Assembly (NCBI RefSeq): GCF_000412335.2
Contig: NZ_KE161030.1
Location: 576,953-640,952, forward strand
Length of the DNA stretch: 64,000 nt
Direction of reading: 5' to 3'
Source: Cedecea davisae DSM 4568
Lineage (GTDB): Bacteria > Pseudomonadota > Gammaproteobacteria > Enterobacterales > Enterobacteriaceae
Part shown: piece after piece, positions 39,059 through 50,861 of the stretch
Layout: each line of letters starts with the position of its first letter
Position numbering within the stretch: the first letter of the stretch is position 1
Made by a program: the position numbers and the translations under genes
The notes under the pieces: model-generated
What the model saw: only the letters and a program-made list of their open reading frames with translations
Database searches by the model: none
What the model was told of the DNA's origin: nothing

Positions 39059-41464
39059 ATGGCGATGAAAAAGCTCCTCATAGCGTCGCTGCTGTTTAGC
39101 AGCGCCACCGTATACGGTGCAGACGGGTTCGTGGTGAAAGACATTCATTTCGAAGGCCTGCAGCGAGTCGCCGTCGGTGCGGCCCTCCTCAGTATGCCGG
39201 TACGCCCAGGCGATACCGTCTCTGACGAGGATATCAGTAATACTATCCGTGCTCTGTTTGCCACCGGCAACTTCGAAGACGTGCGGGTTCTGCGTGATGG
39301 CAATACGCTGCTGGTGCAGGTCAAAGAGCGCCCAACCATTGCCAGCATCACTTTCTCCGGTAACAAGTCGGTGAAAGATGACATGCTCAAGCAGAACCTC
39401 GAAGCCTCCGGCGTTCGTGTGGGTGAATCTCTCGATCGCACCACTTTGGGCGACATCGAGAAAGGGCTGGAAGACTTCTACTACAGCGTCGGTAAATACA
39501 GCGCCAGCGTGAAAGCAGTGGTTACGCCGCTGCCGCGTAACCGTGTTGACCTGAAACTGGTATTCCAGGAAGGCGTTTCCGCGAAGATCCAGCAGATCAA
39601 CATCGTCGGTAACCACGCGTTTACTACCGATGAGCTGATCTCCCACTTCCAGCTGCGCGATGAAGTGCCGTGGTGGAACGTGGTTGGCGATCGCAAATAC
39701 CAGAAGCAGAAGCTGGCCGGGGATCTCGAGACCCTGCGCAGCTACTATCTGGATCGCGGCTATGCGCGTTTCAACATCGACTCCACGCAGGTTAGCCTGA
39801 CGCCGGATAAGAAAAGCATTTATGTGACGATTAACATCACCGAAGGCGAGCAGTACAAAATCGCCGGCGTGGATGTGAAAGGCAACCTGGCGGGCCACTC
39901 TGCGGAAATCGAGAGCCTGACCAAGCTGAAGCCTGGTGAGCTGTATAACGGCACCAAAGTCACCAAAATGGAAGACGACATTAAGAAACTACTGGGCCGC
40001 TATGGTTACGCGTATCCGCGCGTACAGACTCAGCCGGAAATTAATGACGCCGATAAGACCGTTAAACTGCACGTAAACGTCGACTCAGGTAACCGTTACT
40101 ACGTTCGTAAAATCCGTTTCGAAGGCAACGACACCAGTAAAGATTCCGTTCTGCGCCGTGAAATGCGCCAGATGGAAGGCGCATGGCTGGGGAGCAACCT
40201 GGTTGACTCCGGTAAAGAGCGTCTGAACCGTCTGGGCTACTTCGAAACCGTAGATGTGGATACTCAGCGTGTGCCGGGCAGCCCGGACCAGGTTGACGTA
40301 GTCTATAAGGTGAAAGAGCGTAACACCGGTAGCTTCAACTTCGGCGTCGGTTACGGCACTGAAAGCGGCGTGAGCTTCCAGGTTGGCGTTCAGCAGGATA
40401 ACTGGCTGGGTACAGGTTACTCCGTCGGCATCAGCGGCACCAAAAACGACTACCAGACCTACGCAGAACTCTCGGCCACCGACCCGTACTTCACGGTTGA
40501 CGGCGTGAGCCTCGGCGGCCGTATTTTCTATAACGACTTTAAAGCTGACGATGCGGACCTGTCTGACTACACCAACAAAAGCTATGGCGTAGACAGTACG
40601 CTGGGCTTCCCGGTGAACGAATACAATACGCTGCGCCTTGGTCTCGGCTATGTGCATAACGACCTGTCGAATATGCAGCCGCAGATAGCGATGTGGCGTT
40701 ACCTGGATTCTGTGGGTCAGCACCCGAATATGAACGCCAATGACAACAGTTTCTCGGCGGACGACTTCACTCTGAACTATGGTTGGACATACAACAACCT
40801 TGACCGCGGTTACTTCCCAACCGACGGTTCTCGCGTCAACCTGAATGGTAAAGTGACCATTCCAGGATCTGATAACGAGTTCTATAAAGTGACGTTAGAT
40901 ACGGCGAGCTACTTCCCTATCAACGACGATCACACCTGGGTGGTGCTGGGTCGTACCCGTTGGGGTTATGGCGATGGTTTAGGCGGTAAAGAGCTGCCGT
41001 TCTACGAGAACTTCTACGCCGGTGGTTCCAGTACCGTGCGTGGCTTCCAGTCGAACAACATCGGCCCGAAAGCGGCTTACTTTGGCCCTAACCAACGTAA
41101 CTGCGGAACTGGTGAGGTGTGTAACTCTAACGATGCGGTGGGCGGTAACGCCATGGGTGTTGCCAGCCTCGAGCTGATTACCCCGACGCCGTTCCTGAGC
41201 GAGAAGTATTCGAATTCTGTTCGTACCTCTCTGTTCGTTGATGCGGGTACCGTTTGGGATACCAAATGGGAAAATACCGCAGCAACCAGAGCGGCCGGTA
41301 TACCTGACTACAGCACGCCGAGTAACATCCGTATGTCTGCAGGTATCGCATTGCAGTGGATGTCTCCTCTGGGGCCGCTGGTGTTCTCTTATGCCCAGCC
41401 GTATAAGAAATATGATGGAGACAAGGCAGAGCAATTCCAGTTTAACATTGGTAAAACCTGGTAA
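39059..41464 (+). CDS. bamA: Outer-membrane protein assembly factor BamA
   Basis: BamA inserts beta-barrel proteins into the outer membrane. The precursor is 801 residues with a signal peptide ending SATVYGA. Five POTRA domains follow (to about residue 420), then a 16-strand barrel ending FNIGKTW. The lid-loop L6 motif [12 protein letters not shown] is present. The loop after it (encoded at about 41060-41150) is shorter than in E. coli but keeps two cysteines (RNCGTGEVC). It starts MAMKKLL as in E. coli and is followed by skp, a chaperone for its clients. Confidence 0.97.
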   Translation: MAMKKLLIASLLFSSATVYGADGFVVKDIHFEGLQRVAVGAALLSMPVRPGDTVSDEDISNTIRALFATGNFEDVRVLRDGNTLLVQVKERPTIASITFSGNKSVKDDMLKQNLEASGVRVGESLDRTTLGDIEKGLEDFYYSVGKYSASVKAVVTPLPRNRVDLKLVFQEGVSAKIQQINIVGNHAFTTDELISHFQLRDEVPWWNVVGDRKYQKQKLAGDLETLRSYYLDRGYARFNIDSTQVSLTPDKKSIYVTINITEGEQYKIAGVDVKGNLAGHSAEIESLTKLKPGELYNGTKVTKMEDDIKKLLGRYGYAYPRVQTQPEINDADKTVKLHVNVDSGNRYYVRKIRFEGNDTSKDSVLRREMRQMEGAWLGSNLVDSGKERLNRLGYFETVDVDTQRVPGSPDQVDVVYKVKERNTGSFNFGVGYGTESGVSFQVGVQQDNWLGTGYSVGISGTKNDYQTYAELSATDPYFTVDGVSLGGRIFYNDFKADDADLSDYTNKSYGVDSTLGFPVNEYNTLRLGLGYVHNDLSNMQPQIAMWRYLDSVGQHPNMNANDNSFSADDFTLNYGWTYNNLDRGYFPTDGSRVNLNGKVTIPGSDNEFYKVTLDTASYFPINDDHTWVVLGRTRWGYGDGLGGKELPFYENFYAGGSSTVRGFQSNNIGPKAAYFGPNQRNCGTGEVCNSNDAVGGNAMGVASLELITPTPFLSEKYSNSVRTSLFVDAGTVWDTKWENTAATRAAGIPDYSTPSNIRMSAGIALQWMSPLGPLVFSYAQPYKKYDGDKAEQFQFNIGKTW

Positions 41465-41547
41465 TTGTTCCGCGCGAAGGAACGCAACAGCAGTGTAGCG
41501 TAGCGCCCGTTAGCCGCTTAGCAGTTCGCGGGTGCTCGCAAAAAACA

Positions 41548-41561
41548 GTGTCTTCGGACAC
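41548..41561 (+). other. UUCG-tetraloop hairpin upstream of skp
   Basis: GTGTC-TTCG-GACAC is a perfect stem with the extra-stable cUUCGg loop. It has no T-run, so it is not a terminator. It sits 24 bases upstream of the skp start and could be a processing or stability element for the bamA-skp message. Confidence 0.6.
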
Positions 41562-41585
41562 CTATGGGATGGTAAGGAGTTAATT

Positions 41586-42086
41586 GTGAAAAAGTGGTTA
41601 GTTGCCGCAGGTCTCGGGATTGCTATGGTTGCTTCAGCCGGCGCTCAGGCTGCCTCCAGCATCGCAGTAGTTAATATGGGCAACCTGTTCCAACAGGTGG
41701 CACAAAGCACCGGCGTTTCTAAAACCCTGGAAAACGAGTTCAAAGGCCGCGCCGGTGAACTGCAGGGCATGGAAAACGATCTGCAATCCAAAATGCAGCG
41801 TCTGCAGCGCGATGGTTCAACCATGAAAGCTTCAGATCGCAGCAAAATGGAAAAAGACGTGATGGCTCAGCGCCAGGCGTTCTCTCAAAAAGCACAGGCT
41901 TTTGAGCAAGATCGCAACCGTCGCTCCAACGAAGAGCGTGGCAAACTGGTTACTCGTATCCAGGCTGCCGTGAAGAAAGTTGCTGACGACAAAGGTTATG
42001 ATGTTGTTCTGGATGCAAACACCGTTGCCTATTCCGGTAACGATGTAAAAGACATCACTGCAGACGTTCTGAAACAGGTTAAATAA
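41586..42086 (+). CDS. skp: Periplasmic chaperone Skp
   Basis: Skp is a trimeric jellyfish-shaped chaperone that holds unfolded outer-membrane proteins on their way to BamA. It starts at GTG (41586) with AAGGAG upstream. The signal peptide ends at AGAQAA. The mature protein has the beta-strand core [13 protein letters not shown] and a long Lys/Gln-rich coiled-coil tentacle (about residues 50-120). The 166-residue length is slightly above E. coli because of a few extra residues in the tentacle ([13 protein letters not shown]). lpxD begins three bases after its stop. Confidence 0.96.
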   Translation: MKKWLVAAGLGIAMVASAGAQAASSIAVVNMGNLFQQVAQSTGVSKTLENEFKGRAGELQGMENDLQSKMQRLQRDGSTMKASDRSKMEKDVMAQRQAFSQKAQAFEQDRNRRSNEERGKLVTRIQAAVKKVADDKGYDVVLDANTVAYSGNDVKDITADVLKQVK

Positions 42087-42089
42087 GTA

Positions 42090-43115
42090 ATGCCTTCGAT
42101 TCGACTGGCTGAATTAGCCCAGCAGTTGGATGCAGAATTGCACGGTGATGGCGATATCGTCATCACCGGCGTCGCATCTATGCAAACCGCCCAGGCGGGC
42201 CATATCACGTTCATGGTTAACCCTCGCTATCGTGAACAGCTGGCGGCTTGCCAGGCTTCTGCCGTCGTGATGACCGAAGCCGATCTTCCTCATGCTAAAA
42301 GCGCAGCTCTGGTAGTGAAGAATCCCTATCTGACCTATGCACGCATGGCACAAATTCTTGATACCACGCCTCAGCCGGCGCGTGACATCGCCCCGAGTGC
42401 GGTGGTTGACGCTTCAGCGAAGCTGGGTAATAACGTTTCTATCGGCGCGAACGCCGTTATCGAGTCCGGCGTTGAGCTGGGCGATAACGTAGTGATTGGC
42501 GCTGGATGCTTTATTGGTAAAAATACCAAAATCGGCGCGGGTAGCCGCCTGTGGGCCAATGTCTCCATTTATCACGAGATTGAAATCGGTGCCCAGTGCC
42601 TGATTCAGTCCAGCACCGTGATTGGATCTGACGGCTTTGGCTACGCCAACGATCGCGGCAATTGGGTGAAAATCCCCCAGCTTGGCCGCGTCATCATTGG
42701 CGATCGCGTTGAGATTGGTGCCTGCACAACCATTGACCGCGGTGCGCTGGATGACACGATTATCGGCAATGGTGTTATCATTGATAACCAGTGCCAGATT
42801 GCACATAACGTCGTGATTGGCGACAATACCGCAGTTGCTGGCGGCGTCATCATGGCTGGCAGCCTGAAAATCGGGCGTTACTGCATGATTGGCGGCGCAA
42901 GCGTGATTAACGGCCATATGGAAATCTGTGACAAGGTGACCGTGACCGGAATGGGAATGGTGATGCGTCCTATCACCGAGCCTGGCGTTTATTCCTCGGG
43001 CATCCCGTTGCAGCCAAACAAAGCGTGGCGTAAAACCGCTGCCCTGGTGATGAACATCGATGAAATGAGCAAACGCTTAAAATCCATCGAACGTAAGGTC
43101 AATCAACAAGACTGA
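42090..43115 (+). CDS. lpxD: UDP-3-O-(3-hydroxyacyl)glucosamine N-acyltransferase
   Basis: LpxD adds the second 3-hydroxyacyl chain, from acyl-ACP, to UDP-3-O-acyl-glucosamine, the third step of lipid A synthesis. The N-terminal uridine-binding domain has [15 protein letters not shown]; the middle is a left-handed beta-helix of hexapeptide repeats ([20 protein letters not shown] and so on); the catalytic His is in [13 protein letters not shown]. The C-terminal helix binds ACP. It is 341 residues, standard. Part of the lpxD-fabZ-lpxA-lpxB lipid A cluster. Confidence 0.97.
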   Translation: MPSIRLAELAQQLDAELHGDGDIVITGVASMQTAQAGHITFMVNPRYREQLAACQASAVVMTEADLPHAKSAALVVKNPYLTYARMAQILDTTPQPARDIAPSAVVDASAKLGNNVSIGANAVIESGVELGDNVVIGAGCFIGKNTKIGAGSRLWANVSIYHEIEIGAQCLIQSSTVIGSDGFGYANDRGNWVKIPQLGRVIIGDRVEIGACTTIDRGALDDTIIGNGVIIDNQCQIAHNVVIGDNTAVAGGVIMAGSLKIGRYCMIGGASVINGHMEICDKVTVTGMGMVMRPITEPGVYSSGIPLQPNKAWRKTAALVMNIDEMSKRLKSIERKVNQQD

Positions 43116-43187
43116 CCGTCGCCTGCCCCGCGCTGCCGTGCTTACCGGCCATAAGGGCCGAAGCGCGAAGCCGCGCGATTTGATTTG

Positions 43188-43222
43188 CGGCCTGCTGGCT
43201 TTCTTTCGATAGCCGCAGGCCG
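43188..43222 (+). other. Stem-loop between lpxD and fabZ
   Basis: CGGCCTGC (43188-43195) and GCAGGCCG (43215-43222) are perfect inverted arms, with a smaller inner pairing TGGC/GCC. The tract after it (TGTTATTATTGTC) is only loosely T-rich. It may be a partial terminator or an RNA processing element that sets the fabZ level. Confidence 0.5.
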
Positions 43223-43264
43223 TGTTATTATTGTCATTTAGAATATTTAGACAGGAAGAGTATT

Positions 43265-43720
43265 TTGACTACTGACACTCATACTCTGCACATTGAAGAG
43301 ATTTTAGAGCTTCTGCCGCACCGTTACCCGTTCTTGCTGGTTGACCGCGTGCTGGATTTTGAAGAAGGTCGTTTTCTGCGCGCAGTAAAAAATGTCTCCG
43401 TTAACGAGCCATTTTTCCAGGGCCACTTCCCTGGCAAGCCAATCTTCCCGGGCGTACTAATCCTGGAAGCGATGGCGCAAGCTACCGGTATTCTGGCGTT
43501 TAAAAGCGTCGGCAAACTTGAGCCGGGCGAACTGTATTACTTTGCCGGTATCGATGAAGCGCGCTTCAAGCGCCCTGTAGTGCCTGGCGATCAAATGGTT
43601 ATGGAAGTGACCTTTGAGAAAACTCGCCGTGGTCTGACGCGTTTCAAAGGCGTTGCGACCGTTGACGGAAAAATTGTCTGCGAAGCAACCATGATGTGCG
43701 CGCGCAGCCGGGAGGCATAA
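43265..43720 (+). CDS. fabZ: 3-hydroxyacyl-[acyl-carrier-protein] dehydratase
   Basis: FabZ dehydrates 3-hydroxyacyl-ACP in fatty-acid elongation. It competes with LpxA for 3-hydroxymyristoyl-ACP, so its position between lpxD and lpxA suits co-regulation. The hot-dog fold catalytic His and Glu are in [20 protein letters not shown]. The product is 151 residues. The start is TTG (43265), with AGGAAGAG upstream; no ATG fits. lpxA begins three bases after its stop. Confidence 0.97.
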   Translation: MTTDTHTLHIEEILELLPHRYPFLLVDRVLDFEEGRFLRAVKNVSVNEPFFQGHFPGKPIFPGVLILEAMAQATGILAFKSVGKLEPGELYYFAGIDEARFKRPVVPGDQMVMEVTFEKTRRGLTRFKGVATVDGKIVCEATMMCARSREA

Positions 43721-43723
43721 TAC

Positions 43724-44512
43724 GTGATTGATAAATCCGCCTTTATTCATCCAACAGCTATCGTGGAAGAGGGTGCCGTTATCGGTGCCAACGTCCATAT
43801 TGGTCCGTTTTGTATCGTGGGTCCAAATGTTGAAATCGGCGAAGGCACGGTGCTGAAATCTCACGTTGTCGTGAATGGCCATACTAAAATTGGCCGCGAC
43901 AATGAGATCTATCAGTTCGCGTCCATCGGCGAAGTTAACCAGGATCTTAAATATGCGGGTGAACCTACTCGCGTGGAAATTGGCGATCGCAACCGCATTC
44001 GCGAAAGCGTCACTATCCACCGTGGTACGGTACAAGACGCTGGATTAACGAAGGTGGGCAGCGATAACCTGCTGATGGTTAATGCGCACGTTGCGCATGA
44101 TTGCCAGATTGGCGACCGCTGCATCCTCGCGAACAACGCTACGCTCGCGGGTCACGTACAAATCGGGGATTACGCCATCATTGGCGGGATGACCGCGGTG
44201 CATCAGTTCTGCATCATCGGTGCCCACGTTATGGTTGGCGGCTGTTCCGGCGTCGCTCAGGACGTTCCACCTTACGTTATCGCACAGGGCAACCATGCGA
44301 CGCCGTTTGGCGTGAACATCGAAGGCCTGAAGCGTCGCGGTTTCAGCAAAGAGGCGCTGCACGCTATTCGTAACGCCTATAAACTCCTCTATCGCAGCGG
44401 CAAAACGCTTGAAGAGGCGAAGCCGGAAATCGCTGAGATTGCCGCTCAGCATCCGGAAGTGAACGCATTTGTTGAATTCTTTGCGCGCTCCACGCGCGGT
44501 CTGATTCGCTAA
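43724..44512 (+). CDS. lpxA: UDP-N-acetylglucosamine acyltransferase
   Basis: LpxA transfers a 3-hydroxyacyl chain from ACP to UDP-GlcNAc, the first step of lipid A synthesis. It is a left-handed beta-helix; hexapeptide repeats run from [20 protein letters not shown] onward, and the catalytic His is in [12 protein letters not shown]. The C-terminal domain is helical. The start is GTG (43724), preceded by GGGAGG at the end of fabZ. It is 262 residues. Its stop TAA is immediately followed by the lpxB ATG. Confidence 0.97.
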   Translation: MIDKSAFIHPTAIVEEGAVIGANVHIGPFCIVGPNVEIGEGTVLKSHVVVNGHTKIGRDNEIYQFASIGEVNQDLKYAGEPTRVEIGDRNRIRESVTIHRGTVQDAGLTKVGSDNLLMVNAHVAHDCQIGDRCILANNATLAGHVQIGDYAIIGGMTAVHQFCIIGAHVMVGGCSGVAQDVPPYVIAQGNHATPFGVNIEGLKRRGFSKEALHAIRNAYKLLYRSGKTLEEAKPEIAEIAAQHPEVNAFVEFFARSTRGLIR

Positions 44513-45661
44513 ATGAAGCGTGGTCGTCCCCTCACGATTGCCCTGGTCGCCGGAGAAACTTCCGGCGATATTCTTGGCGCAGGTCTTATCCGCGAGCTGA
44601 AAGCCCGAGTCCCCGATGCCCGTTTTGTTGGCGTTGCCGGGCCGCTGATGCAGGCTGAAGGCTGTGAAGCCTGGTATGAGATGGAAGAGCTGGCGGTAAT
44701 GGGCATTGTCGAAGTGCTTGGCCGCCTGCGCCGCCTGCTGCATATCCGTGCTGACCTGACCAAACGCTTTACCGAACTGCAGCCAGACGTCTTCGTCGGC
44801 ATTGATGCGCCGGATTTCAATATCACCCTGGAAGGCAATCTCAAGAAGCAGGGGATCCGCACCATCCACTACGTCAGCCCGTCCGTTTGGGCATGGCGGC
44901 AAAAACGCGTTTTCAAAATTGGCAGAGCGACCGATCTGGTGCTGGCTTTTCTGCCTTTCGAAAAAGCGTTTTATGACCGGTTTAACGTACCCTGTCGCTT
45001 CATTGGGCACACCATGGCGGATGCCATGCCGCTCGACCCTGACAAAAACGCCGCCCGCGCGACGTTGGGTATAGCGCCTGAAGCAAAATGCCTCGCACTG
45101 CTGCCCGGCAGCCGTGGTGCTGAAGTCGAAATGCTCAGCGCTGACTTCCTGCGTACCGCGCAGCTGCTGCGCAAACGCTGGCCGGAGCTGGAAGTTGTGG
45201 TGCCGCTGGTTAACGCGAAGCGCCGCGAGCAGTTTGAAAAAATCAAAACCGAAGTTGCCCCCGAGTTGCACGTTCACCTGCTGGACGGCAAGGCTCGTGA
45301 GGCGATGATCGCCAGCGACGCGGCGCTGCTTGCCTCAGGCACGGCTGCTCTGGAGTGTATGTTGGCGAAATGCCCGATGGTTGTGGGTTACCGCATGAAG
45401 CCATTCACCTTCTGGCTGGCAAAGCGCCTGGTGAAAACAGACTACGTTTCGCTGCCTAACCTGCTGGCCGGGCGTGAGCTGGTGAAAGAGCTGCTGCAAA
45501 ATGAATGTGAACCTATCGCTCTTGCGGCCGCGCTTGCGCCGCTGCTTGAAGACGGTGCGGTCAGCCATCAGGTGCACGAAACCTTCCGCGATTTGCATCA
45601 GCAGATCCGTTGTAACGCGGATAAGCAGGCGGCGGACGCCGTGCTGGAGCTGGCTCAATGA
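44513..45661 (+). CDS. lpxB: Lipid A disaccharide synthase
   Basis: LpxB joins UDP-diacylglucosamine and lipid X to form the beta-1',6 disaccharide of lipid A at the inner face of the inner membrane. It is a GT-B glycosyltransferase of 382 residues. Conserved segments are [12 protein letters not shown] at the start, [24 protein letters not shown], and [11 protein letters not shown]. It begins directly after the lpxA stop and overlaps rnhB by four bases (ATGA). Confidence 0.96.
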   Translation: MKRGRPLTIALVAGETSGDILGAGLIRELKARVPDARFVGVAGPLMQAEGCEAWYEMEELAVMGIVEVLGRLRRLLHIRADLTKRFTELQPDVFVGIDAPDFNITLEGNLKKQGIRTIHYVSPSVWAWRQKRVFKIGRATDLVLAFLPFEKAFYDRFNVPCRFIGHTMADAMPLDPDKNAARATLGIAPEAKCLALLPGSRGAEVEMLSADFLRTAQLLRKRWPELEVVVPLVNAKRREQFEKIKTEVAPELHVHLLDGKAREAMIASDAALLASGTAALECMLAKCPMVVGYRMKPFTFWLAKRLVKTDYVSLPNLLAGRELVKELLQNECEPIALAAALAPLLEDGAVSHQVHETFRDLHQQIRCNADKQAADAVLELAQ

Positions 45662-46254
45662 TGGAATTTATCTACCCCCACACGCATCTGGTCGCCGGGG
45701 TTGACGAAGTAGGCCGCGGGCCGCTTGTTGGTGCCGTTGTTACCGCTGCGGTTATCCTTGATCCGGCAAAACCCATCGTCGGCCTGGCGGACTCGAAAAA
45801 ATTATCAGAAAAGCGCCGTCTGGCGCTGTATGACGAGATTGTTGAGAAAGCGCTGAGCTGGAGCCTTGGGCGAGCCGAGCCGGAAGAGATAGACCAGCTC
45901 AATATTCTGCATGCGACAATGCTGGCGATGCAGCGTGCCGTTGCGGGCCTCCATATCATGCCAGAATATGTGTTGATCGACGGCAACCGCTGTCCGGCGC
46001 TGCCGGTGCCGTCTCTGGCGGTGGTAAAAGGCGATAGCCGGGTTGCGGAAATTAGCGCGGCGTCAATACTTGCCAAAGTCACGCGTGACCGCGAAATGGC
46101 AGAGCTGGACATAAGCTTCCCGCAGTACGGTTTCGCTCAACACAAGGGCTACCCAACCGCTTTTCATCTTGAGAAGCTTGCCGAGCATGGCGCGACCGAG
46201 CATCATCGCCGCAGCTTTGCCCCTGTCAAACGCGCGCTTGGGCTGGTGTCCTGA
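45658..46254 (+). CDS. rnhB: Ribonuclease HII
   Basis: RnhB cuts the RNA strand of RNA-DNA hybrids and starts removal of single ribonucleotides from DNA. Catalytic acidic residues are in [14 protein letters not shown] (the DE pair and RG for ribonucleotide recognition), then YVLIDGN and later [15 protein letters not shown]. It is 198 residues, as in E. coli. Its ATG overlaps the lpxB stop, and dnaE follows 35 bases on, so this replication gene is embedded in the lipid A operon. Confidence 0.96.
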   Translation: MMEFIYPHTHLVAGVDEVGRGPLVGAVVTAAVILDPAKPIVGLADSKKLSEKRRLALYDEIVEKALSWSLGRAEPEEIDQLNILHATMLAMQRAVAGLHIMPEYVLIDGNRCPALPVPSLAVVKGDSRVAEISAASILAKVTRDREMAELDISFPQYGFAQHKGYPTAFHLEKLAEHGATEHHRRSFAPVKRALGLVS

Positions 46255-46289
46255 GCCGCGAGTAGCTGATACAGAGTAATTGGTGAGAG

Positions 46290-49200
46290 ATGGCTGAACC
46301 ACGTTTCATTCACCTTCGGGTGCACAGTGACTATTCCATGATTGATGGGCTGGCAAAAACCGGGCCGCTGGTAAAAAAAGCCGCGGCGCTGGGGATGCCT
46401 GCCATCGCTATCACCGACTTCACCAACCTGTGCGGGCTGGTGAAATTCTACGGTGCCGGCCACGGCGCCGGCATTAAGCCGATCATTGGCGCAGATTTTA
46501 ACGTTGCCAGCGAGCTTCTGGGCGACGAGTTAAGCCATTTGACGGTGCTGGCCTCCAATAACGAAGGCTACCAGAACCTTACCTTGCTGATTTCTCGCGC
46601 CTATCAGCGCGGCTACGGAGCTGCGGGCCCGATTATCGACCGCGACTGGTTGATTGAGCTTGGTGAAGGGTTGATCCTGCTCTCCGGCGGGCGTATGGGA
46701 GATATCGGCAAAAGCCTGTTGAGAGGAAACCAGCCGCTGGTCGATCAGTGTCTGGCGTTCTACCAGCAGCATTTTGCCGATCGCTTCTATCTGGAACTGA
46801 TACGTACCGGTCGTCCTGATGAAGAAAGTTATCTTCACGCGGCGGTGGCGCTGGCCGATGAACGAGGCTTGCCGGTCGTGGCAACCAATGACGTTCGTTT
46901 TCTCGAGCCGGGTGATTTCGACGCGCACGAAATTCGTGTCGCTATCCACGACGGCTTCACGCTGGACGATCCTAAACGCCCGCGAAATTACTCGACCCAG
47001 CAGTACATGCGCAGCGAAGATGAGATGTGCGAGCTGTTCTCGGACATCCCGGAAGCGCTGGAAAACAGCGTGGAAATCGCCAAACGCTGTAACGTGACCG
47101 TACGTCTGGGCGAATACTTCCTGCCGCAGTTCCCGACCGGTGAAATGAGCACCGAAGACTTCCTGGTAATGAAGTCCAAAGAGGGGCTGGAAGAGCGTCT
47201 CGAGTTCCTGTTCCCGGACCCCGAAGTCCGCGCGGAAAAACGCCCTGAATACGACGAACGTCTGGATATCGAGCTTCAGGTTATCAACCAGATGGGCTTC
47301 CCTGGCTACTTCCTGATCGTTATGGAGTTTATCCAGTGGTCGAAGGATAACGGCGTGCCGGTAGGGCCGGGGCGCGGTTCCGGTGCCGGCTCGCTTGTTG
47401 CGTATGCGTTGAAAATCACCGACCTCGATCCGCTGGAATTCGACCTGCTGTTCGAACGCTTCCTGAACCCTGAACGTGTTTCGATGCCCGACTTCGACGT
47501 CGACTTCTGCATGGAAAAACGCGACCAGGTTATCGACCACGTTTCGGAGATGTACGGCCGCGAGGCGGTTTCTCAGATAATCACCTTCGGCACCATGGCG
47601 GCGAAAGCGGTAATCCGCGACGTAGGCCGCGTGCTGGGGCACCCTTACGGCTTTGTCGATCGTATCTCCAAGCTGATCCCACCCGATCCGGGTATGACAC
47701 TGGCCAAGGCGTTCGAAGCCGAACCTCAGCTACCTGAGATCTACGAAGCCGACGAAGAAGTTAAAGCGCTTATCGATATGGCGCGTAAGCTGGAAGGCGT
47801 CACGCGTAACGCCGGTAAGCACGCAGGGGGCGTGGTTATCGCCCCGACCAAAATTACCGATTTTGCGCCGCTTTACTGTGACGATCAGGGCCAGCATCCG
47901 GTCACCCAGTTTGACAAAAACGACGTTGAATATGCCGGCCTGGTGAAGTTCGACTTCCTCGGCCTGCGTACGCTGACGATCATCGACTGGGCGTTGAAAA
48001 TGATTAACCCGCGTCGGGCTAAACAGGGGCTGGAGCCGATCGATATCGCCGCCATCCCGCTCGACGATAAGAAAAGCTTCGACATGCTGCAACGCTCGGA
48101 AACCACGGCGGTATTCCAGCTTGAATCGCGCGGCATGAAAGACCTGATTAAGCGCCTGCAGCCCGACTGCTTCGAAGACATGATTGCCCTGGTGGCCCTG
48201 TTCCGCCCCGGCCCGTTACAGTCGGGGATGGTAGATAACTTTATCGACCGTAAGCATGGCCGCGAAGCTATCTCTTACCCGGATGTTCAGTGGCAGCATG
48301 AATGTCTGAAGCCGGTTCTGGAGCCGACTTACGGCATCATTCTGTACCAGGAACAGGTGATGCAGATTGCCCAGGAGCTTTCTGGTTATACCCTCGGCGG
48401 CGCGGATATGCTGCGTCGTGCAATGGGTAAGAAAAAACCGGAAGAGATGGCCAAGCAGCGCGGCACCTTCGAAGAGGGGGCGAAGAAGAACGGCGTCGAC
48501 GGCGAGCTGGCGATGAAGATCTTCGACCTGGTAGAGAAATTTGCCGGGTACGGTTTTAACAAATCCCACTCCGCCGCCTATGCTTTGGTTTCCTACCAGA
48601 CGCTGTGGCTGAAGGCGCACTATCCCGCCGAGTTTATGGCGGCGGTAATGACCGCGGATATGGACAACACCGAGAAAGTTGTTGGTCTGGTGGACGAGTG
48701 CTGGCGCATGGGGCTGAAGGTTCTGTCGCCGGATATTAACTCCGGTCTTTATCATTTCCACGTCAATGACGATGGGGAAATTGTGTACGGCATCGGCGCG
48801 ATTAAAGGCGTGGGTGAAGGGCCGATTGAAGCCATCATCGAAGCGCGTAACCAGGGCGGGCATTTCCTCGACCTGTTTGATCTTTGCGCGCGCTCCGATG
48901 TTAAAAAGCTCAACCGCCGGATACTGGAAAAACTGATTATGTCCGGGGCGTTTGACCGCCTCGGGCCGCACCGCGCGGCGCTGATGAACGCCCTGGGCGA
49001 TGCCTTGAAGGCAGCCGATCAGCACGCGAAAGCCGAAGCCATTGGCCAGGCCGATATGTTTGGCGTGCTGGCCGAAGAGCCTGAACAGGTTGAGAAGTCG
49101 TATGCCAGCGTCATTCCCTGGCCCGATCAGGTGGTGCTGGAGGGCGAGCGTGAAACCCTGGGTCTGTACCTTACCGGCCACCCAATCAACCAGTACCTGA

Positions 49201-49772
49201 AAGAAATTGAGCGCTATGTCGGCGGCATGCGCCTGAAAGAGATGCACCCGACAGAACGTGGTAAAATGACCACGGCTGCGGGTCTGGTGATTGCTTCGCG
49301 AGTTATGGTCACCAAGCGGGGCAATCGCATCGGCATCTGTACGCTGGATGACCGTTCTGGTCGTCTGGAAGTGATGTTATTCACAGATGCGCTAGAAAAA
49401 TACCAGCATCTGCTGGAAAAAGACCGTATCCTGATCGTTAGCGGACAGGTCAGCTTTGATGACTTCAGCGGAGGGCTTAAAATGACGGCCCGCGAGCTGA
49501 TGGACATCGACGAAGCCCGTGAAAAGTACGCGCGTGGGCTTGCTATCTCGCTGACGGACAGGCAAATTGATGACCAGCTTTTAAACCGTCTCCGTCAGTC
49601 TCTGGAACCCCATCGTTCGGGGACAATTCCAGTACATCTCTACTATCAGAGGGCGGATGCACGCGCTCGATTGCGCTTTGGCGCAGCGTGGCGTGTTTCC
49701 CCTAGCGATCGGTTACTTAACGATTTGCGCACGCTGATTGGTTCGGAGCAGGTGGAACTGGAGTTTGACTAA
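46290..49772 (+). CDS. dnaE: DNA polymerase III alpha subunit
   Basis: DnaE is the replicative polymerase. The 1160-residue protein begins with a PHP domain ([15 protein letters not shown]). The polymerase palm has [14 protein letters not shown] and [13 protein letters not shown], with two of the catalytic aspartates; the third is in [12 protein letters not shown]. Further on are the helix-hairpin-helix region, the beta-clamp-binding pentapeptide QADMF near residue 920, an OB domain ([17 protein letters not shown]), and the tau-binding C-terminus. accA follows after 12 bases, likely in the same transcript. Confidence 0.98.
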   Translation: MAEPRFIHLRVHSDYSMIDGLAKTGPLVKKAAALGMPAIAITDFTNLCGLVKFYGAGHGAGIKPIIGADFNVASELLGDELSHLTVLASNNEGYQNLTLLISRAYQRGYGAAGPIIDRDWLIELGEGLILLSGGRMGDIGKSLLRGNQPLVDQCLAFYQQHFADRFYLELIRTGRPDEESYLHAAVALADERGLPVVATNDVRFLEPGDFDAHEIRVAIHDGFTLDDPKRPRNYSTQQYMRSEDEMCELFSDIPEALENSVEIAKRCNVTVRLGEYFLPQFPTGEMSTEDFLVMKSKEGLEERLEFLFPDPEVRAEKRPEYDERLDIELQVINQMGFPGYFLIVMEFIQWSKDNGVPVGPGRGSGAGSLVAYALKITDLDPLEFDLLFERFLNPERVSMPDFDVDFCMEKRDQVIDHVSEMYGREAVSQIITFGTMAAKAVIRDVGRVLGHPYGFVDRISKLIPPDPGMTLAKAFEAEPQLPEIYEADEEVKALIDMARKLEGVTRNAGKHAGGVVIAPTKITDFAPLYCDDQGQHPVTQFDKNDVEYAGLVKFDFLGLRTLTIIDWALKMINPRRAKQGLEPIDIAAIPLDDKKSFDMLQRSETTAVFQLESRGMKDLIKRLQPDCFEDMIALVALFRPGPLQSGMVDNFIDRKHGREAISYPDVQWQHECLKPVLEPTYGIILYQEQVMQIAQELSGYTLGGADMLRRAMGKKKPEEMAKQRGTFEEGAKKNGVDGELAMKIFDLVEKFAGYGFNKSHSAAYALVSYQTLWLKAHYPAEFMAAVMTADMDNTEKVVGLVDECWRMGLKVLSPDINSGLYHFHVNDDGEIVYGIGAIKGVGEGPIEAIIEARNQGGHFLDLFDLCARSDVKKLNRRILEKLIMSGAFDRLGPHRAALMNALGDALKAADQHAKAEAIGQADMFGVLAEEPEQVEKSYASVIPWPDQVVLEGERETLGLYLTGHPINQYLKEIERYVGGMRLKEMHPTERGKMTTAAGLVIASRVMVTKRGNRIGICTLDDRSGRLEVMLFTDALEKYQHLLEKDRILIVSGQVSFDDFSGGLKMTARELMDIDEAREKYARGLAISLTDRQIDDQLLNRLRQSLEPHRSGTIPVHLYYQRADARARLRFGAAWRVSPSDRLLNDLRTLIGSEQVELEFD

Positions 49773-49784
49773 AACAGGAATATT

Positions 49785-50744
49785 ATGAGTCTGAATTTCC
49801 TTGATTTCGAACAGCCGATTGCAGAGCTGGAAGCGAAAATCGATTCCCTGACGGCCGTTAGCCGCCAGGACGAAAAACTGGATATTAATCTGGATGAAGA
49901 AGTGCAGCGTCTGCGCGAGAAAAGCGTTGAGCTGACCCGCAAGATCTTCGCTGATTTAGGCGCATGGCAGATTGCGCAACTGGCGCGTCACCCGCAGCGC
50001 CCGTACACCCTGGATTATTTGCGTCTCGCTTTTGACGAGTTTGACGAGCTTGCGGGCGACCGCGCCTATGCCGACGATAAAGCTATCGTTGGCGGTACCG
50101 CTCGTCTGGACGGCCGCCCGGTGATGATCATTGGTCATCAGAAAGGGCGTGAAACTAAAGAGAAAATCCGCCGTAACTTCGGTATGCCTGCTCCCGAAGG
50201 CTACCGCAAAGCGCTGCGTTTGATGGAAATGGCCGAGCGTTTCAACATGCCGATCATTACCTTCATCGACACGCCGGGGGCATACCCGGGCGTTGGCGCC
50301 GAAGAGCGCGGCCAGTCGGAAGCGATTGCCCGTAACCTGCGTGAAATGTCTCGCCTGAAGGTGCCGGTTATCTGCACCGTGATTGGCGAAGGCGGCTCCG
50401 GCGGCGCGCTGGCTATCGGCGTGGGCGACAAAGTGAACATGCTGCAGTACAGCACCTATTCGGTTATCTCCCCGGAAGGCTGTGCTTCTATTCTGTGGAA
50501 AAGTGCCGATAAAGCGCCGCTCGCGGCAGAAGCGATGGGCATTATTGCCCCGCGTCTGAAAGAGCTGAAGCTTATCGACACCGTTATCCCGGAACCGCTC
50601 GGCGGTGCGCACCGCAACCCGGAAGTGATGGCTGCTTCCCTGCGTGCTCAGCTGCTGGCGGACCTGGCCGATCTCGACGTGTTGAACAAAGAAGAGTTGT
50701 TAAACCGTCGTTACCAGCGTCTGATGAGCTACGGTTACGCTTGA
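49785..50744 (+). CDS. accA: Acetyl-CoA carboxylase carboxyltransferase subunit alpha
   Basis: AccA, with AccD, transfers carboxyl from biotin to acetyl-CoA, giving malonyl-CoA for fatty acid synthesis. The 319-residue protein carries the crotonase-fold segments [30 protein letters not shown], and [15 protein letters not shown] with the oxyanion glycines. The N-terminus [18 protein letters not shown] is family-specific. It ends the long plus-strand essential cluster with a strong terminator. Confidence 0.98.
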   Translation: MSLNFLDFEQPIAELEAKIDSLTAVSRQDEKLDINLDEEVQRLREKSVELTRKIFADLGAWQIAQLARHPQRPYTLDYLRLAFDEFDELAGDRAYADDKAIVGGTARLDGRPVMIIGHQKGRETKEKIRRNFGMPAPEGYRKALRLMEMAERFNMPIITFIDTPGAYPGVGAEERGQSEAIARNLREMSRLKVPVICTVIGEGGSGGALAIGVGDKVNMLQYSTYSVISPEGCASILWKSADKAPLAAEAMGIIAPRLKELKLIDTVIPEPLGGAHRNPEVMAASLRAQLLADLADLDVLNKEELLNRRYQRLMSYGYA

Positions 50745-50766
50745 ATAAAGGGTAAACAATAGCGAT

Positions 50767-50794
50767 AAGGGTCGGATTTTCCGGCCCTTTTTTT
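50767..50794 (+). terminator. Rho-independent terminator after accA
   Basis: AAGGGTCGGA and TCCGGCCCTT form a stem (one G-T pair) followed by a run of T residues. Confidence 0.88.
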
Positions 50795-50861
50795 ATTTAT
50801 CGCTTCATGGAAAATCGCATTGCGCTATGCTTAGCAAAGTATATTTTCCAGGAGGTGAATA

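Noticed and set aside
44045..45277. A 410-codon minus-strand frame opposite lpxA and lpxB
   Set aside because: It lies entirely under well-supported genes, and its translation is low-complexity without family resemblance.
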